Shown: one piece after another, positions 28,007 to 38,280 of the stretch
Layout of the letters: each line of letters starts with the position of its first letter
Position numbering within the stretch: the stretch's first letter is position 1
DNA from: Carpediemonas membranifera
Taxonomy: Eukaryota; Fornicata
Reading direction: 5' to 3'
NCBI GenBank assembly: GCA_019828565.1
Contig: JAHDYR010000012.1
Location: 434,001-498,000 of the forward strand
Length of the DNA: 64,000 nt
Notes under the pieces: model-generated
Databases searched by the model: none
What the model was told of the DNA's origin: nothing
What the model saw: the letters and a program-made list of their open reading frames with translations, nothing else
Program-made: the position numbers and the translations under genes

Positions 28007-28315
28007 TTCTTCTGATGCGAGGTGCACGAAAAAAAACTCGCAGTACTCACGGCCCCTATGGAGGTTGATGCAGGCCGCATAGACAGTGTTAGTGATACCT
28101 GGCGCCTGCTGAACTTTTTGGCCGGAAACGGCCATGATAACGAACACCCAACCCACGAAAATGAAGCCCCATCAGCCGGCATGACAAAGCGCTGGAGACC
28201 ACAGTGGCACATTGACGTTGTCCACCCTCCATCGAGCAGTTTACCCCAGGGTCGAGAAATCTGGATCCTGAGATCCCTCAGCACAGCCACTTCACCAAGG
28301 ACACAAGTAACAGAC
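28007..28315. promoter_or_regulatory. Divergent intergenic region, 309 bp
   Basis: Lies between the FKBP12 and the membrane-protein starts; the long plus-strand frame through it begins with GTG and has atypical codon use. No motif recognised. Confidence 0.3.
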
Positions 28316-29617
28316 ATGGTCCGACAACAAGATATGAACGCTTTCGACGTTGGTTCATCCAACGCGCCTCCAACCTTCAACCCCCCGCAGAACATGAATG
28401 CATACATCTGTGATGACGTTGATTCCTCCAATGCTTACCTCGGAATCAGCCCGCTCATCATGCCAATCTTCCCTCCCTCCAGGGCGAAACCTGTGCTTCC
28501 CCGCATCTATTCGCAGTCTGTCTTCGACATGCCGCAGTACAACCAGCTGTGGGACTTCCTCCGCCCCTTCGTCTCTGCCACCCGCCTAATGTTCATGATA
28601 TTCGTCCTCGTGGTCTACATTCCTCTTGTTTTTATCATCATCGGCTTCGTCTGGATCCTCGTCGACGAGCTCATCGACACGTACTACCTCCCCGCCTTCT
28701 CCCTCTTCATCGTGGCGGCGGGGATCATACTGGTCTACATGATCATCTCCAGGGTCCTGTTCCAGCTCGTATGCCTCGTCCTCCACCACCGCCTCTCCCA
28801 GTCTGTCCGAAACTACGAGGCCCTCAACGACCTCAAGGCCCGCGGCATCCACCTTGACGTCCGCTTCAGGGCCAGCCGCATCCCGTTCATCGAGACCCTC
28901 CCGACGACCATGAACTTCGCCAGGACCCAGGTCGCCGTGTCTGTCGAGGTCGAGCAGGTCGTCATGTCCCATGGTGGATCCGCCACCTTCCTCGTCGGCG
29001 GCAACAGCATGAGCCTCATGGGCGTCGAGTCCTATGTCCCCCACTTCGTCCTGCCCTTCCTCTCTCCGTCCCAGTGGCTCGCCGCGCTCTCGGCCCTGAA
29101 GACGGGCGTCGTCAAGTACTCCGTGCTCCACGTCGCCACGAACGTTGCCGCGTTCGTCGTCTTCTTCGTCATCTGCGGCGGCTACCTCTCGCTGCTCCTC
29201 TGGCCTCTCTGGGGCGACAACTTCGCCGACATCTCCCTGTTCAACTACCGCGTCACCTACATCGCATCGTCCATACTCTACGTCGTCCTCAGCATCGTGA
29301 CGTTCGGTGTCAGTGAAACGATCTCCAGGGCCCTCAGCATCCGTCTGCTGAACCAGACTAGGTCCGTGTGTGCCCAGCTCAACGCCCTGCACCCCACCCT
29401 ATGCTTCGCCGCACGGACTCCGATCAGGAAATTCAAACTGCGGACGTATTCGAGACGCGTACGGCAGCGGCGGGCCCGCATGTCGACGTCGATCTGCGTG
29501 GACGTCTCCGTCCGGGAGGGCGCCCTTGTGCGGCCCGACTTCGTTCCTAGCGCCCCTCTGCTGGGCGACGTTGACCTTTTGACGGCGGTCGACCAGCCCA
29601 TGCCGTACCAGGAGTAG
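28316..29617 (+). CDS. Polytopic membrane protein, unknown function
   Basis: 433 residues from ATG 28316 (the frame opens at a GTG, 28022, with unlikely sequence). A disordered Asn/Asp/Pro-rich N-terminus of about 85 residues precedes two hydrophobic segments (about 95-120 and 130-155), a soluble middle of about 100 residues, then two more (about 275-300 and 320-345) and a basic cytosolic tail. Four membrane spans in two hairpins; no channel, transporter or enzyme motif recognised. A GAATAAAC signal lies about 9 nt past the stop. Confidence 0.7.
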   Translation: MVRQQDMNAFDVGSSNAPPTFNPPQNMNAYICDDVDSSNAYLGISPLIMPIFPPSRAKPVLPRIYSQSVFDMPQYNQLWDFLRPFVSATRLMFMIFVLVVYIPLVFIIIGFVWILVDELIDTYYLPAFSLFIVAAGIILVYMIISRVLFQLVCLVLHHRLSQSVRNYEALNDLKARGIHLDVRFRASRIPFIETLPTTMNFARTQVAVSVEVEQVVMSHGGSATFLVGGNSMSLMGVESYVPHFVLPFLSPSQWLAALSALKTGVVKYSVLHVATNVAAFVVFFVICGGYLSLLLWPLWGDNFADISLFNYRVTYIASSILYVVLSIVTFGVSETISRALSIRLLNQTRSVCAQLNALHPTLCFAARTPIRKFKLRTYSRRVRQRRARMSTSICVDVSVREGALVRPDFVPSAPLLGDVDLLTAVDQPMPYQE

Positions 29618-30048
29618 GCATCGAATAAACTGCGTGACACTTGGATCATGGCCTTGAACCAAGGGATTCGGGTCGTCACCGCCCGTACGAGCCCCAGGTG
29701 ACGGCCTGGCCCATCCGCTTCGTACTGTGGGGCTGCGAGAGTGTTAATAAGGCACACGGACTTGACCTGTTTCTGGGTCGACCAGACAGACCACGATGCA
29801 CTGAGCAGGCAGTCACATCCGATGCCTGGCATGACACCTGAGTTACAGCTTCAAAGAGAGCGCCTCCTAGTAGCATGAGGTCGACTCCAAGAATCTGTGC
29901 GTCACAACCCCCTGCCGCAGACTCCAAGGTTGAGTGCAAGGGCTGATCGTGACACGGGACTTCGTTATAAAGAGCTGACCCACTTCGTCCATAAGCCAAA
30001 CAAGCCATACTCTTAAGTAACTTTATACAATCTACATGGCTAACAGCT
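29618..30048. other. Intergenic, 431 bp, nothing recognised
   Basis: Between convergent genes. Apart from the 3'-end signals (TAAAC at 29626-29630 and minus-strand TAAAG at 30025-30021), I see no gene. It is longer than needed for two 3' ends, so an unseen non-coding RNA is possible. Confidence 0.35.
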
Positions 30049-30891
30049 CTACAACAGCTGGATCAGCACGTCGCCCGCCAGGTTCACGAAGGCGCGCGTC
30101 ACCCGGCGGAGGCGGCCATTCCTTCTGCGGTTCCGCTCTGCGATGAGGGCGGCTCTGGCGCTCAGGTCGGCATCGGCCTCGGGCAGGAGGTCGGGCTCGG
30201 GCTCGGGCTCCGGGCTCACAGGAATGAGGAGGACCTCCTCGGTGGCGGACCGGGAGAGCGCGTGGGGCGAGCCAGATGCGTCCGAGCGGACGAACGAGTC
30301 GAAACGGTACGTGCCGTCGAACAGCTCGATCATCTGGCCCGGCACGAGTGAGACTCTGGGGGAAGCGGCGTCCATGGTTGAGCGGGTGGCGCCTCCGTCG
30401 AATGTGGCAGCCTGGGCGGGACTAGTGGACCTCTCGGTCATGTCCGACCAGAGGTCATCGATGTCCATGCCATAGTTGTTGGTGAACGATCGGCCGCCGG
30501 CCTCGATGATGTCCATGAGCTCCTGGGGTGTCGGCTTTGGCTTGGGCTTCTTATGCTGGGGCTTGGGCCCGTTGGGGACGGTTCTGAAGTGTCTCTCCTC
30601 GGTGGGTACGCGGACAACCATAACCTTCTTTGGCGGAGTAACCTCCCGTCGGCGGTGAATTTTGCTCAGGTCCGCCGGTTCAGGGATCTTCAGGGGCTTC
30701 GAAACATGACGTTCAAGTTGTACATGGTGGCTATGATGTTCCCGAGGGCGTTCGTCATGAGTTTTCGTGTGATGATGAACATTGCGGTTCTTATTCTGTT
30801 CTTCTTCTCGGCGCTTTCGCCTCCGGCGTTCTGAAGGCAGTTCCTTGCTGTATTTGCTGCCAGAATGAGGTTTACCAGGCTTTCGATCCAT
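30049..30891 (-). CDS. Basic, largely disordered protein, unknown function
   Basis: 280 residues from ATG 30891 (the upstream extension uses GTG). The first 110 residues are rich in Arg, Lys, Glu and His, including several His-His pairs, with Lys-Pro-Lys-Pro and Pro-Gln-Glu-Leu further on. A short helix near the middle (Asp-Ile-Ile-Glu-Ala-Gly-Gly-Arg) and a hydrophobic C-terminal helix are the only likely folded parts. A nuclear or RNA-binding role would fit the charge, but nothing proves it. Confidence 0.6.
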   Translation of the reverse strand: MDRKPGKPHSGSKYSKELPSERRRRKRREEEQNKNRNVHHHTKTHDERPREHHSHHVQLERHVSKPLKIPEPADLSKIHRRREVTPPKKVMVVRVPTEERHFRTVPNGPKPQHKKPKPKPTPQELMDIIEAGGRSFTNNYGMDIDDLWSDMTERSTSPAQAATFDGGATRSTMDAASPRVSLVPGQMIELFDGTYRFDSFVRSDASGSPHALSRSATEEVLLIPVSPEPEPEPDLLPEADADLSARAALIAERNRRRNGRLRRVTRAFVNLAGDVLIQLL

Positions 30892-31472
30892 TCGAAGTGA
30901 GTGGTTGTAGATGCACTTCAAGCTTAACACGAACTGAGATAAAACGAGATTATTGAATCTTACAGTCGTATATATGACTGTAGAACGCGTCACTAGGTTG
31001 GCACTGGCTCATTGAGCGAGGATCGGGCTTTTAATCCAGCCCAACCCGCCCCAAACCTTGGTAAAGAACAGGAATGAAAGAATCCAAAGAGCACAGTGGG
31101 GCGTCCACCACATAATACTGGGGTGCGGCATTGACACTACTCGCGCCTAATTGCGGTGAAGGGCCTGGCGGGCCCGGGGGGCGGCCCTCAAGGGTTGGTC
31201 GTGTCTGGTCAAATGAGAAAACGTGTGGCAAACAGAAACTGCGGCAAATCACGCTTGCATCGTGCCCTTGACTGTCACACGGGCCATTCTGACCGGCATT
31301 GTAAAAAAGAAATATTTCTAGCCCTTATCTTCACTCGGCTTTCCGGCCGGAGATTTAAATAATCAATTTAGCGAGGCGGCGAAAAGACAAAAATCGCGCC
31401 ACATGCGATCAAACATACCTGACCAACACGCTCCCATCTCCCAGTGTAGCGATGACAAGCTTTATTACAGCC
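30892..31472. other. Intergenic, 581 bp, nothing recognised
   Basis: Between two minus-strand genes. Includes the RhoGEF 3' signal (AATAAAGC, minus strand, near 31466-31459) and presumably the promoter of the 30049 gene. C- and G-runs at 31040-31190 but no RNA gene that I recognise. Confidence 0.35.
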
Positions 31473-34400
31473 TCAAGCGCTACATCCCTTAAACAGCGCG
31501 AACCCGCGGCGCCGCTTTTGGGTTAGCCAGAAGTTCATCCGCTTCTCGATCGACCCCTTAGCTACGTCGAGCGCCTCATCCAGTGTTTCCTTGTCGCGCA
31601 CCTTAACGACATCGCCGCCCTTCGAGACGAACGACACCTCGAGATTTGGGCCGAACCTGTCCGCCACCCCGTGCTTGAACGCGGAGTACTCGATGTTATC
31701 CAGCATCAGGGCGTCGTGCATCGAGTGTCTAAACACAAACCGCACCATCATGTCGGAGACCTCGCCCTCCCGTCGCCTGGTCGTCCATGTGAACATGCTG
31801 GGCGGCTGGGGCGGGCTCTTGTTGGGAGGCAGTGACCCAGTGCCGACCGGTCCTGAGTCGGCGAGGGGGTCGCGGCCCTTGGGGGCGGGGGAGGCGGGTG
31901 GCTTGCTCTTGCCGACCATGCCCTGTAGCGACGTCACCATCTTCTGCAGCTGTGCGTTCTCCCGCCTCAGCTCAGTGATGGATGCCTTGAACCGCTCGAT
32001 GGCGGCCTCGTCCTCCTTGCGCTGCTTGCTGGCCTCTGTCGCCCGCTCCATCAGCATGTCCTTGATCTGCTTCTCCTCCGCCCGCTCCTTCTCCGCCCTA
32101 CCAAGCGCCGCGGAGAGCCGTTTGACATCCCCCTCAAGCCGTCTCGTCCGGCTCTTCTCGGCCGACAGCTCGACCAGCGCCTTGTCGAGCTCGTCCGCGG
32201 AGACGATGTCGTTGTTGCTCCGCGGGGTGACTGCCCTGGGAGATGTGGCAGCGCCCCGGTCCACTGACACCCGCCGCACGGGCGCCAGGGCTGGGATGAC
32301 GGGAGCCTCGCCCTCGGAACTCTCGGCCTCGCTGGTCTCGCCGCTGGTGTCGCCGCTGGGCTCCTCCTGGATGGAGACGAGGCTGGTGAGGTCACCGTCG
32401 GGGCTGTCGTTAAACTGCTCCATCTGCTTGATGAATATTGACGCCCGCTGCCGCTGCCTCGACTGCACCTGGGACACCCGCCGGATCGTGCCGTGCTGCG
32501 TGAGGACGTCCAGCCGCTCATCTACGGCTGCCCTCGCCCCGATGGTCCTGGACGAGGCAGAAGCTGTCTCCTTGAGCTCGCTGAAGAAGGCCATGCGGAG
32601 CTGAGTGATCACGGGAAGCACGCAGATGTCGTCGAGCACGGCCTTGCCGCTCACCGGGTTCATGGTGTGCCCCCCGAACGTCATCACACGCCCGTCGATG
32701 AGGGCAGCGGCATGCCCCGACCGGGCGCTGGGGAGGCTCTGCGGGGAGATGCGCGGCCTCGTCCAGGCCAGGTCCCGCGTGTCGAGGAGGTACGTGTCGA
32801 AGTACTCGTGCAGCTGGGACCGCCCGAAGAGGACGACGACCTGCGACCCGACCAGCGTCGCCGTGTGTTGGTAACGGGTCGGGGGTCGGACGGATTCGGC
32901 CCCCGGGCTGGGCTGGGCGGTCCCCCAGACCCTCGTTGTCGTGTTGAGAACCCAGACGTCCTGGATCATGCCTTCCCGACCAATCCCGCCGATGACGAAG
33001 ATCCGCTGGCCAACGGCGGTGGCCGTGTGCCAGGCGACAGTCGGAGGGACCTTACCCGAGCACGGCATCTCCGTCCAGGCCTGCTCGGTGATGTTGAAGC
33101 GCCACACGTCGTTCAGGAAGTTGCTGTGGGCGTCCCGACCGCCGATGACGTAGATGCTGTCGCCGACGACCGTCATGGCGTGAGCACAGCGGGCTGAGGG
33201 CCACATCGTCTCGACCCCGGCCTTCTCGATCTTGTTGACCGACCAGTCGACGGGGTTGAGGCTGTAGAGACCGTCAAGACGATCCTGACCGTCGTACCCG
33301 CCGAATATATAGATACGGTCGCCATCCTGAGTCGGGACGCGGCATGTCGCGTGCCAGTAGGCCTTGGGCAGCTCTCCGATGGTGTCGGGAGTGTACCAGG
33401 CCGTCTTCTCGGGCACATACACATGCAGGTGGTTGGTGGCAACGTGCTTCTTGGGATTAGTACAACCCCCGAAGCACACAGCTCTCTCCAGCAGCTCCGT
33501 GCCGTCCTCAGAGGGGATCAGGATCTGTGTGAGGGTGTGGTACGTCCGTCCGGTCGGGGGAAGGCCGGCTAGCATCGACGCGTCCGTGGACGACCTCTCG
33601 AGGGCGGTGCGGACGTCCCTGGTGATCGACCCGTCGACGGCCATGCCCGTGCGGAGGGTGTTCCAGACGAGGACGTCGTCCATGGCGGGCCGGGAGAGGG
33701 CGTCGAGGGTCAGCTGGAGGGACGTGAGCCACAGCCGCTTGGTCTCCGCGTCCGGGGCATACACTGTGAACGAGTTCTTGCCGACGTCGAGGACGATGGC
33801 GTTTGCCCTGTCCCCGGCGTCGAGCTGGTCCTTGTAGGAGACGCTCTTGATGGGATACACGCCTGCTGCCTCGAACTTGCGGTCCCTCTTGCCGCTCCTG
33901 TGCTTGCACCGCAGCAGGATGTCGCTGAAGAGATACCAGTGGTCTGCGGCCTTGTCCTTCTTCCCCAGCTCGACGTACGGGTGTTCGGATAGATCGCTGT
34001 CGAGCACGTAGCGGCGGTGTGGCTGGACGAGATCGTCGAAGCCCTGAATGAGCGTCGCCGCGTTCAGCATCTTCTCCAGCTTCTCCGCGGACCTCTTCCG
34101 TTCGTTCACGTACGTCGCCACCTGCTGCACAGTCGAGTAAGCGTCCGTCAGGGAAGGCCAGTCAACGTGGGATGACCGGGTGTTCTTGAGCAGCTCCTTG
34201 AGCAGCATCTCGTACCTAGGGATGCGCTGGATGGGAAGGATCAGGTATGACGCGAGGTCCTTGCCCTCCGTCGTCAGGGCGTTGACATGGTCTCGGAAGG
34301 CGCCGTTCTTCTTCATCAGACGGGTCATGATGCCCAGCGCGCCGTTGTAGTTGTTGACGTACTGGGCGTACAGCTTAAGGAAGGGTGCAAGTTGGATGAA

Positions 34401-34940
34401 CGTCGGCCCGATCTCCTGGATGAAGCCCCAGGCGACCCAGGCGTTCTCGAGAGAGGCCAGAAGCATGTTGTTAAACTCTATGATGGCCTCGACGCCCATG
34501 AACAGCTCTCGGCCCTCGGCCTGCGACAGGATGGGCTTCTTGGCGCTCTTGCTCGTCGTCAGCGGGGTGATGTACAGCTCCTGCAGCTCCCCCAGCTGCT
34601 TCACATACGTCTGCTCGGTGGCACGGAGCTCGTTGACGATCCTGTTCCGCTTGATGGCCTTTTGGTATGCCTGGTTCTTACGGAGAAGAATCATCCTTGT
34701 TCGCCAACCAAGAATGATCGGCGCAAGGAATACCTGCGCGGACTCCCTGGTGAACTCGATCTTCGGCTTGCTAATCTCGCCAGTCTCGATGCCACTGAGG
34801 ACGTCGTCGCTGAAACTGGCCTCGTCTGGTTCCCCGAGCTTGGATCCGGGAAGTTCGGCCTCGAGCGCTTCGTCCTCGTGCTTTGTTGTTGCTCGTCTCA
34901 TCATTTGTCGTTGTAGTGAAGCCATTAGAGCGGAATCCAT
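31473..34940 (-). CDS. RhoGEF (DH-PH) protein with Kelch propeller, coiled coil and PB1-like end
   Basis: 1155 residues from ATG 34940 (a 34-residue extension needs GTG). Order: IQ-like helix (about 70-100), DH domain (about 100-295; Glu-Leu-Arg-Ala-Thr-Glu-Gln-Thr-Tyr-Val and Leu-Ile-Leu-Pro-Ile-Gln-Arg-Ile-Pro-Arg-Tyr), PH domain (about 310-430), Kelch repeats (about 500-800; several Gly-Gly pairs with downstream Tyr/Trp), a disordered Ser/Glu/Pro segment, a coiled coil (about 930-1010) and a PB1-like domain (about 1070-1145). The DH domain exchanges GDP for GTP on Rho/Rac GTPases; PH and Kelch parts should direct it to membranes or partners. A plausible actin regulator. AATAAAG follows the stop by 8 nt. 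Confidence 0.9.
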   Translation of the reverse strand: MDSALMASLQRQMMRRATTKHEDEALEAELPGSKLGEPDEASFSDDVLSGIETGEISKPKIEFTRESAQVFLAPIILGWRTRMILLRKNQAYQKAIKRNRIVNELRATEQTYVKQLGELQELYITPLTTSKSAKKPILSQAEGRELFMGVEAIIEFNNMLLASLENAWVAWGFIQEIGPTFIQLAPFLKLYAQYVNNYNGALGIMTRLMKKNGAFRDHVNALTTEGKDLASYLILPIQRIPRYEMLLKELLKNTRSSHVDWPSLTDAYSTVQQVATYVNERKRSAEKLEKMLNAATLIQGFDDLVQPHRRYVLDSDLSEHPYVELGKKDKAADHWYLFSDILLRCKHRSGKRDRKFEAAGVYPIKSVSYKDQLDAGDRANAIVLDVGKNSFTVYAPDAETKRLWLTSLQLTLDALSRPAMDDVLVWNTLRTGMAVDGSITRDVRTALERSSTDASMLAGLPPTGRTYHTLTQILIPSEDGTELLERAVCFGGCTNPKKHVATNHLHVYVPEKTAWYTPDTIGELPKAYWHATCRVPTQDGDRIYIFGGYDGQDRLDGLYSLNPVDWSVNKIEKAGVETMWPSARCAHAMTVVGDSIYVIGGRDAHSNFLNDVWRFNITEQAWTEMPCSGKVPPTVAWHTATAVGQRIFVIGGIGREGMIQDVWVLNTTTRVWGTAQPSPGAESVRPPTRYQHTATLVGSQVVVLFGRSQLHEYFDTYLLDTRDLAWTRPRISPQSLPSARSGHAAALIDGRVMTFGGHTMNPVSGKAVLDDICVLPVITQLRMAFFSELKETASASSRTIGARAAVDERLDVLTQHGTIRRVSQVQSRQRQRASIFIKQMEQFNDSPDGDLTSLVSIQEEPSGDTSGETSEAESSEGEAPVIPALAPVRRVSVDRGAATSPRAVTPRSNNDIVSADELDKALVELSAEKSRTRRLEGDVKRLSAALGRAEKERAEEKQIKDMLMERATEASKQRKEDEAAIERFKASITELRRENAQLQKMVTSLQGMVGKSKPPASPAPKGRDPLADSGPVGTGSLPPNKSPPQPPSMFTWTTRRREGEVSDMMVRFVFRHSMHDALMLDNIEYSAFKHGVADRFGPNLEVSFVSKGGDVVKVRDKETLDEALDVAKGSIEKRMNFWLTQKRRRGFALFKGCSA

Positions 34941-35127
34941 GGCGTATAGAGTAAAAGTTCGATGTGTTGTCGTTAAACTGCCCCTCCCGCTCGAGAACGC
35001 CCAGTCGACGCTGGGAAAGCATGTGTCACCAACCACACACACCGGCCCATTATCACCCAGTTGGATCCATAATTCAATAAGTCGGACTCAGCAAGTCCCA
35101 GCAGAAACTCAGCAAACTGTTTTACAA

Positions 35128-35910
35128 TCATCCCCTGCTCTGCATGCCCGCCACCGCCCAGCTCTTGGCGAAGCCACTCTCCTGGCCCCTGAACTCCGGC
35201 GGGATCTTGGGGCAGGAGGGCGGGGCGAACCCGTGGTCCCTGCGCCGCTCCATCCGCTCATGGGGGCCCTCGAACGCCATGGTCCGTCCTGTGTTCATGA
35301 CGTACCCGCTCGACCGGGGTCTGGAGGGCAGTGAAGCGGACAGGCGGGACTGGGGCGGGGCCGTGTGGCCGTTGGACGTGGAGTAGTCGGGGATCGTGGT
35401 CGCGGCGCCCAGCACGCTGCATCCGGTTAGACTGGTGCCCGACACGAAGCCCGACGCGACCGTGCGGGGAACACCGTGGGCTCTGCCGAGCTGAGGCGGG
35501 GGACAGGATCGACGGAACACGGAGGGGTCATAGTCCACCATGACACACGTCCCGACGGTCTCGGCGACCGGTGGGCGTCTCGTGTGGGCGGCGGTGACGG
35601 GGCGGGGGCGGGGGACCGGGTGTTCGGCACCACGGCCGTAAGAATCATTAGAAACCGACCGCGCGGGCATTCTCTCAGCAACGGGAAGGAATGGATTGTC
35701 GGTCTTGTTACTGCACACTGGTGGCGGGCCGTGTGGACGGGCATTGGCGCTGTGCCGAGCAATCACTGTTTCCTGCGCAGCTTTCTGGGTCGTCATGCCA
35801 TCCAATTTAGCCTCTGGACGCCAGACGGCCTTGTAGTTACTTCTAAAGCCAGATGACTGAACAATCATCGAATGAAATGTTGATGGAACTTCGGAATGAC
35901 GAAGTGGCAT
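35128..35910 (-). CDS. Arg/Pro-rich low-complexity protein, unknown function
   Basis: 260 residues from ATG 35910. Few hydrophobic stretches, many Pro, Ser, Arg and Gly; short motifs Ser-Gly-Phe-Arg-Ser-Asn-Tyr and Ser-Ser-Gly-Tyr-Val-Met-Asn resemble the spaced aromatic/Asn motifs of microtubule inner proteins of axonemes. That resemblance is weak. The stop is followed by TTGTAAAAC. Confidence 0.5.
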   Translation of the reverse strand: MPLRHSEVPSTFHSMIVQSSGFRSNYKAVWRPEAKLDGMTTQKAAQETVIARHSANARPHGPPPVCSNKTDNPFLPVAERMPARSVSNDSYGRGAEHPVPRPRPVTAAHTRRPPVAETVGTCVMVDYDPSVFRRSCPPPQLGRAHGVPRTVASGFVSGTSLTGCSVLGAATTIPDYSTSNGHTAPPQSRLSASLPSRPRSSGYVMNTGRTMAFEGPHERMERRRDHGFAPPSCPKIPPEFRGQESGFAKSWAVAGMQSRG

Positions 35911-35978
35911 AATCTGCACATCGATGTGACAGTGCCAAGCTCATAGCTCATACCACTGCTATGTTTATGTACAATAGC

Positions 35979-38158
35979 TCATTCATTCACACCCCTAGCA
36001 ACCTCCCGGTGCGCCCTCATGTCCCACATCAGCAGCGGTAGCGGCAGGGCCACGTCCCGCACAACGGGGGCGGGATGCGGCACGATGCCGCCGTATGTAC
36101 CCGTCGGGATGACGACGGTCTCGTCCGTCTCGTCAATCCCGAGCCCGTCCGCCAGCCCGGCGGCGAATAGCCCGTCACTGGTCCTGAAGTAGGTCTGCGT
36201 GCCCGTCGACATGATCTCCGTGATGCCCCTCAGGGGGACCTGTACCCAGTCCGCCACGGCCTCCCCCCAGACGCCCAGGGCCCCGGTGGAGTTGGCGCCT
36301 ATGGCGTACCACATGCCGTTCTCCCGGCGACAGTACAGGAAGCTATGGAAGTCACCCCCGAAGTGCGTGATCGGCCAGGGGAAGGGCAGCTCGATCGGCT
36401 GCAGCCCTGTGTACCCCGCGATCTCCCGGGGGAGGGGCAGACCCGTGAGTCGGCCCGCGACGAGGATGCGGCCGGCGCTGTGGAAGAAGGAGAAGATGCC
36501 GTTGGAGTACATGTCCGCGACAGGGAACGGCAGCTCGGCGAACACGGAGAGCCGGCTGCTATGGCCGAGGCCGAGACACCCGAACGCGTTGGTGCCGCAC
36601 ACAAGCCTGCGTCTGCCCTGGCACAGCGTTAGGACGGGGTCAGGGCCGTCGTCGGTCGTCTCGAGGGACGTCAGGGTGAATGTGATCGGCAGCGGCACCA
36701 TTCTGAAGGTCGGGATGCACATCGTCCGGACTGTACTCTGCGGGATGCCGACGCCCAGTGCCCCGCCCGTGTTCCGCCCCGCCCCGACGACGCCGACGGG
36801 GGTGCGGACGAAGACCATGTCGCCCGTCATCTTGACGTCGATGGCGAGCTCGTCCTTGTGCCAGCAGGGCAGCGAGGCCTCGTACTCGGCCACGTCATCG
36901 CAGTCGGGGAAGGACACGCGGGACGGACGGGTTACCGTGGGGTCGGTCAGCCCGAGGCCGAGCTGGCCGTGGGAGTTGTTGCCCCACGCGTAGAGCCCGA
37001 GGGCGGAGATGCCGACGGTGACTCCCTCCTCGACGTGGATGCGGTGTATCGGGGGCATTCGCTGCCACGACCAGGCAACAAGGTCCTCCAGCGTCTGCTC
37101 TGAGTCGGGCACGTACTCCATGTGGAAGAGACGGCCGTTGTACGAGGCGTAGGAGCCGTCCCACGGGATGGCCTCCCGGGACGCCACCTGCTGGACGAAG
37201 TAGAACTTCTTGCACAGGAAGAAGAAGCCGTTGGCTGGGCTTCCCCGCTCGAGCTCCGGGCTGGCCCCGCCCGCCACCAGGGCGGCGAAGAGGGTGCCCT
37301 GGAGCAGGGTGTACAACCGCTCGGGCAGGGGCGCGTCGTGTATTGGAATGCCCATCGACAGCGCGGGTCGGCCCGCCAGGCTCTGCAACACGACGCCCAG
37401 GCGTCGTGTACCGTCGTCGACGGTGTTCCTCAGTGCACGGTCCGCCCGAGCGGTGCTGGGCCGGATATCGGCCAGGCGGGCTCGGACCCTGTCGAGACCC
37501 TCGGCCAGCCCCACGATGTCGAGCATGGTAACGGGATGGGGGACGATGTGGCGGCATGTGGATCGTTCGATATCGTGTATGATCGAGCGGAGGATGCGGG
37601 GGATGTCCCCGGGGAGAGTCTCAGTGACTTCGAGGGACACATCAAGTAGGGGGACCAGCTCTGCACCAATGTCGAGCAGGGAGTTCTGTACTGACTGGGT
37701 TAGCGGACTGGGAGGATACGCACGGCAATGAGCCCGGATGTTCTCTCGATGTAGAGCACAAGCTCCTGAGCTGCACTCGAAATATGGGTTACAGCTTCAA
37801 TAATGTCATCCGCTGGTTCGGGGGCGGTGTATAGGTGTGAGAGGGACTGTGTCGTGCGGTGAAGTGTATTCAGCGCATCCACTGCGCTGTCGTGGCAAAA
37901 TCTAAGATCCGTTCTTGGTTCAGTTTGGTTGTGTTGGCCATGTTCGAGTTCGTGTTCGTTTGATCCGCGCGTAGTGTCCTGCATTTGAATTGTCAGATTT
38001 GCGCACAGAGAACTGGCAAGACGCGTTTTGGGCTCAATTTCCGCGTATTGTATTAACTGGTGTCTGGATAGCCCTTCAGTCGTATCCTCAACAGAATCCC
38101 ATTTTCCTTGTGGCCGACCTTGAAACTCAAAAATGAAAATGCATCCCATGTTGCTCAT
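35979..38158 (-). CDS. RCC1-repeat protein, two exons
   Basis: Exon 1 is 38158-37724 and exon 2 is 37694-35979, joined across a 29-nt intron (GTGCGT...CTAACCCAG), giving 716 residues. The N-terminal 330 residues are helical. The C-terminal part is an RCC1-type propeller: Leu-Tyr-Ala-Trp-Gly-Asn-Asn-Ser-His-Gly-Gln-Leu-Gly-Leu-Gly, Gly-Ala-Gly-Arg-Asn-Thr-Gly-Gly-Ala-Leu-Gly, Ala-Phe-Gly-Cys-Leu-Gly-Leu-Gly, and a last blade Ala-Ile-Gly-Ala-Asn-Ser-Thr-Gly. Such propellers bind small GTPases, lipids or chromatin; partner unknown. The ATG at 37984 is an alternative start. Without the intron the reading would stop at 37700. CATAAAC lies 11 nt past the stop. Confidence 0.8.
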
Positions 38159-38280
38159 ACCTCCATAGAGAGCTCAGTGCATCCCACCCTTCTGCCTGCA
38201 AAGTCGTTGGAAGGAGCGGGCTAAAGCTGCTGAGAATTTTTTCAAGCAACAGCGAGGTTGAGAATCGAGCCTCAGAAAGA

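Noticed and set aside
35979-37640. RCC1-repeat gene starting at a GTG at 37640
   Set aside because: The frame stays open and protein-like upstream, and a standard short intron links it to an ATG-started exon.
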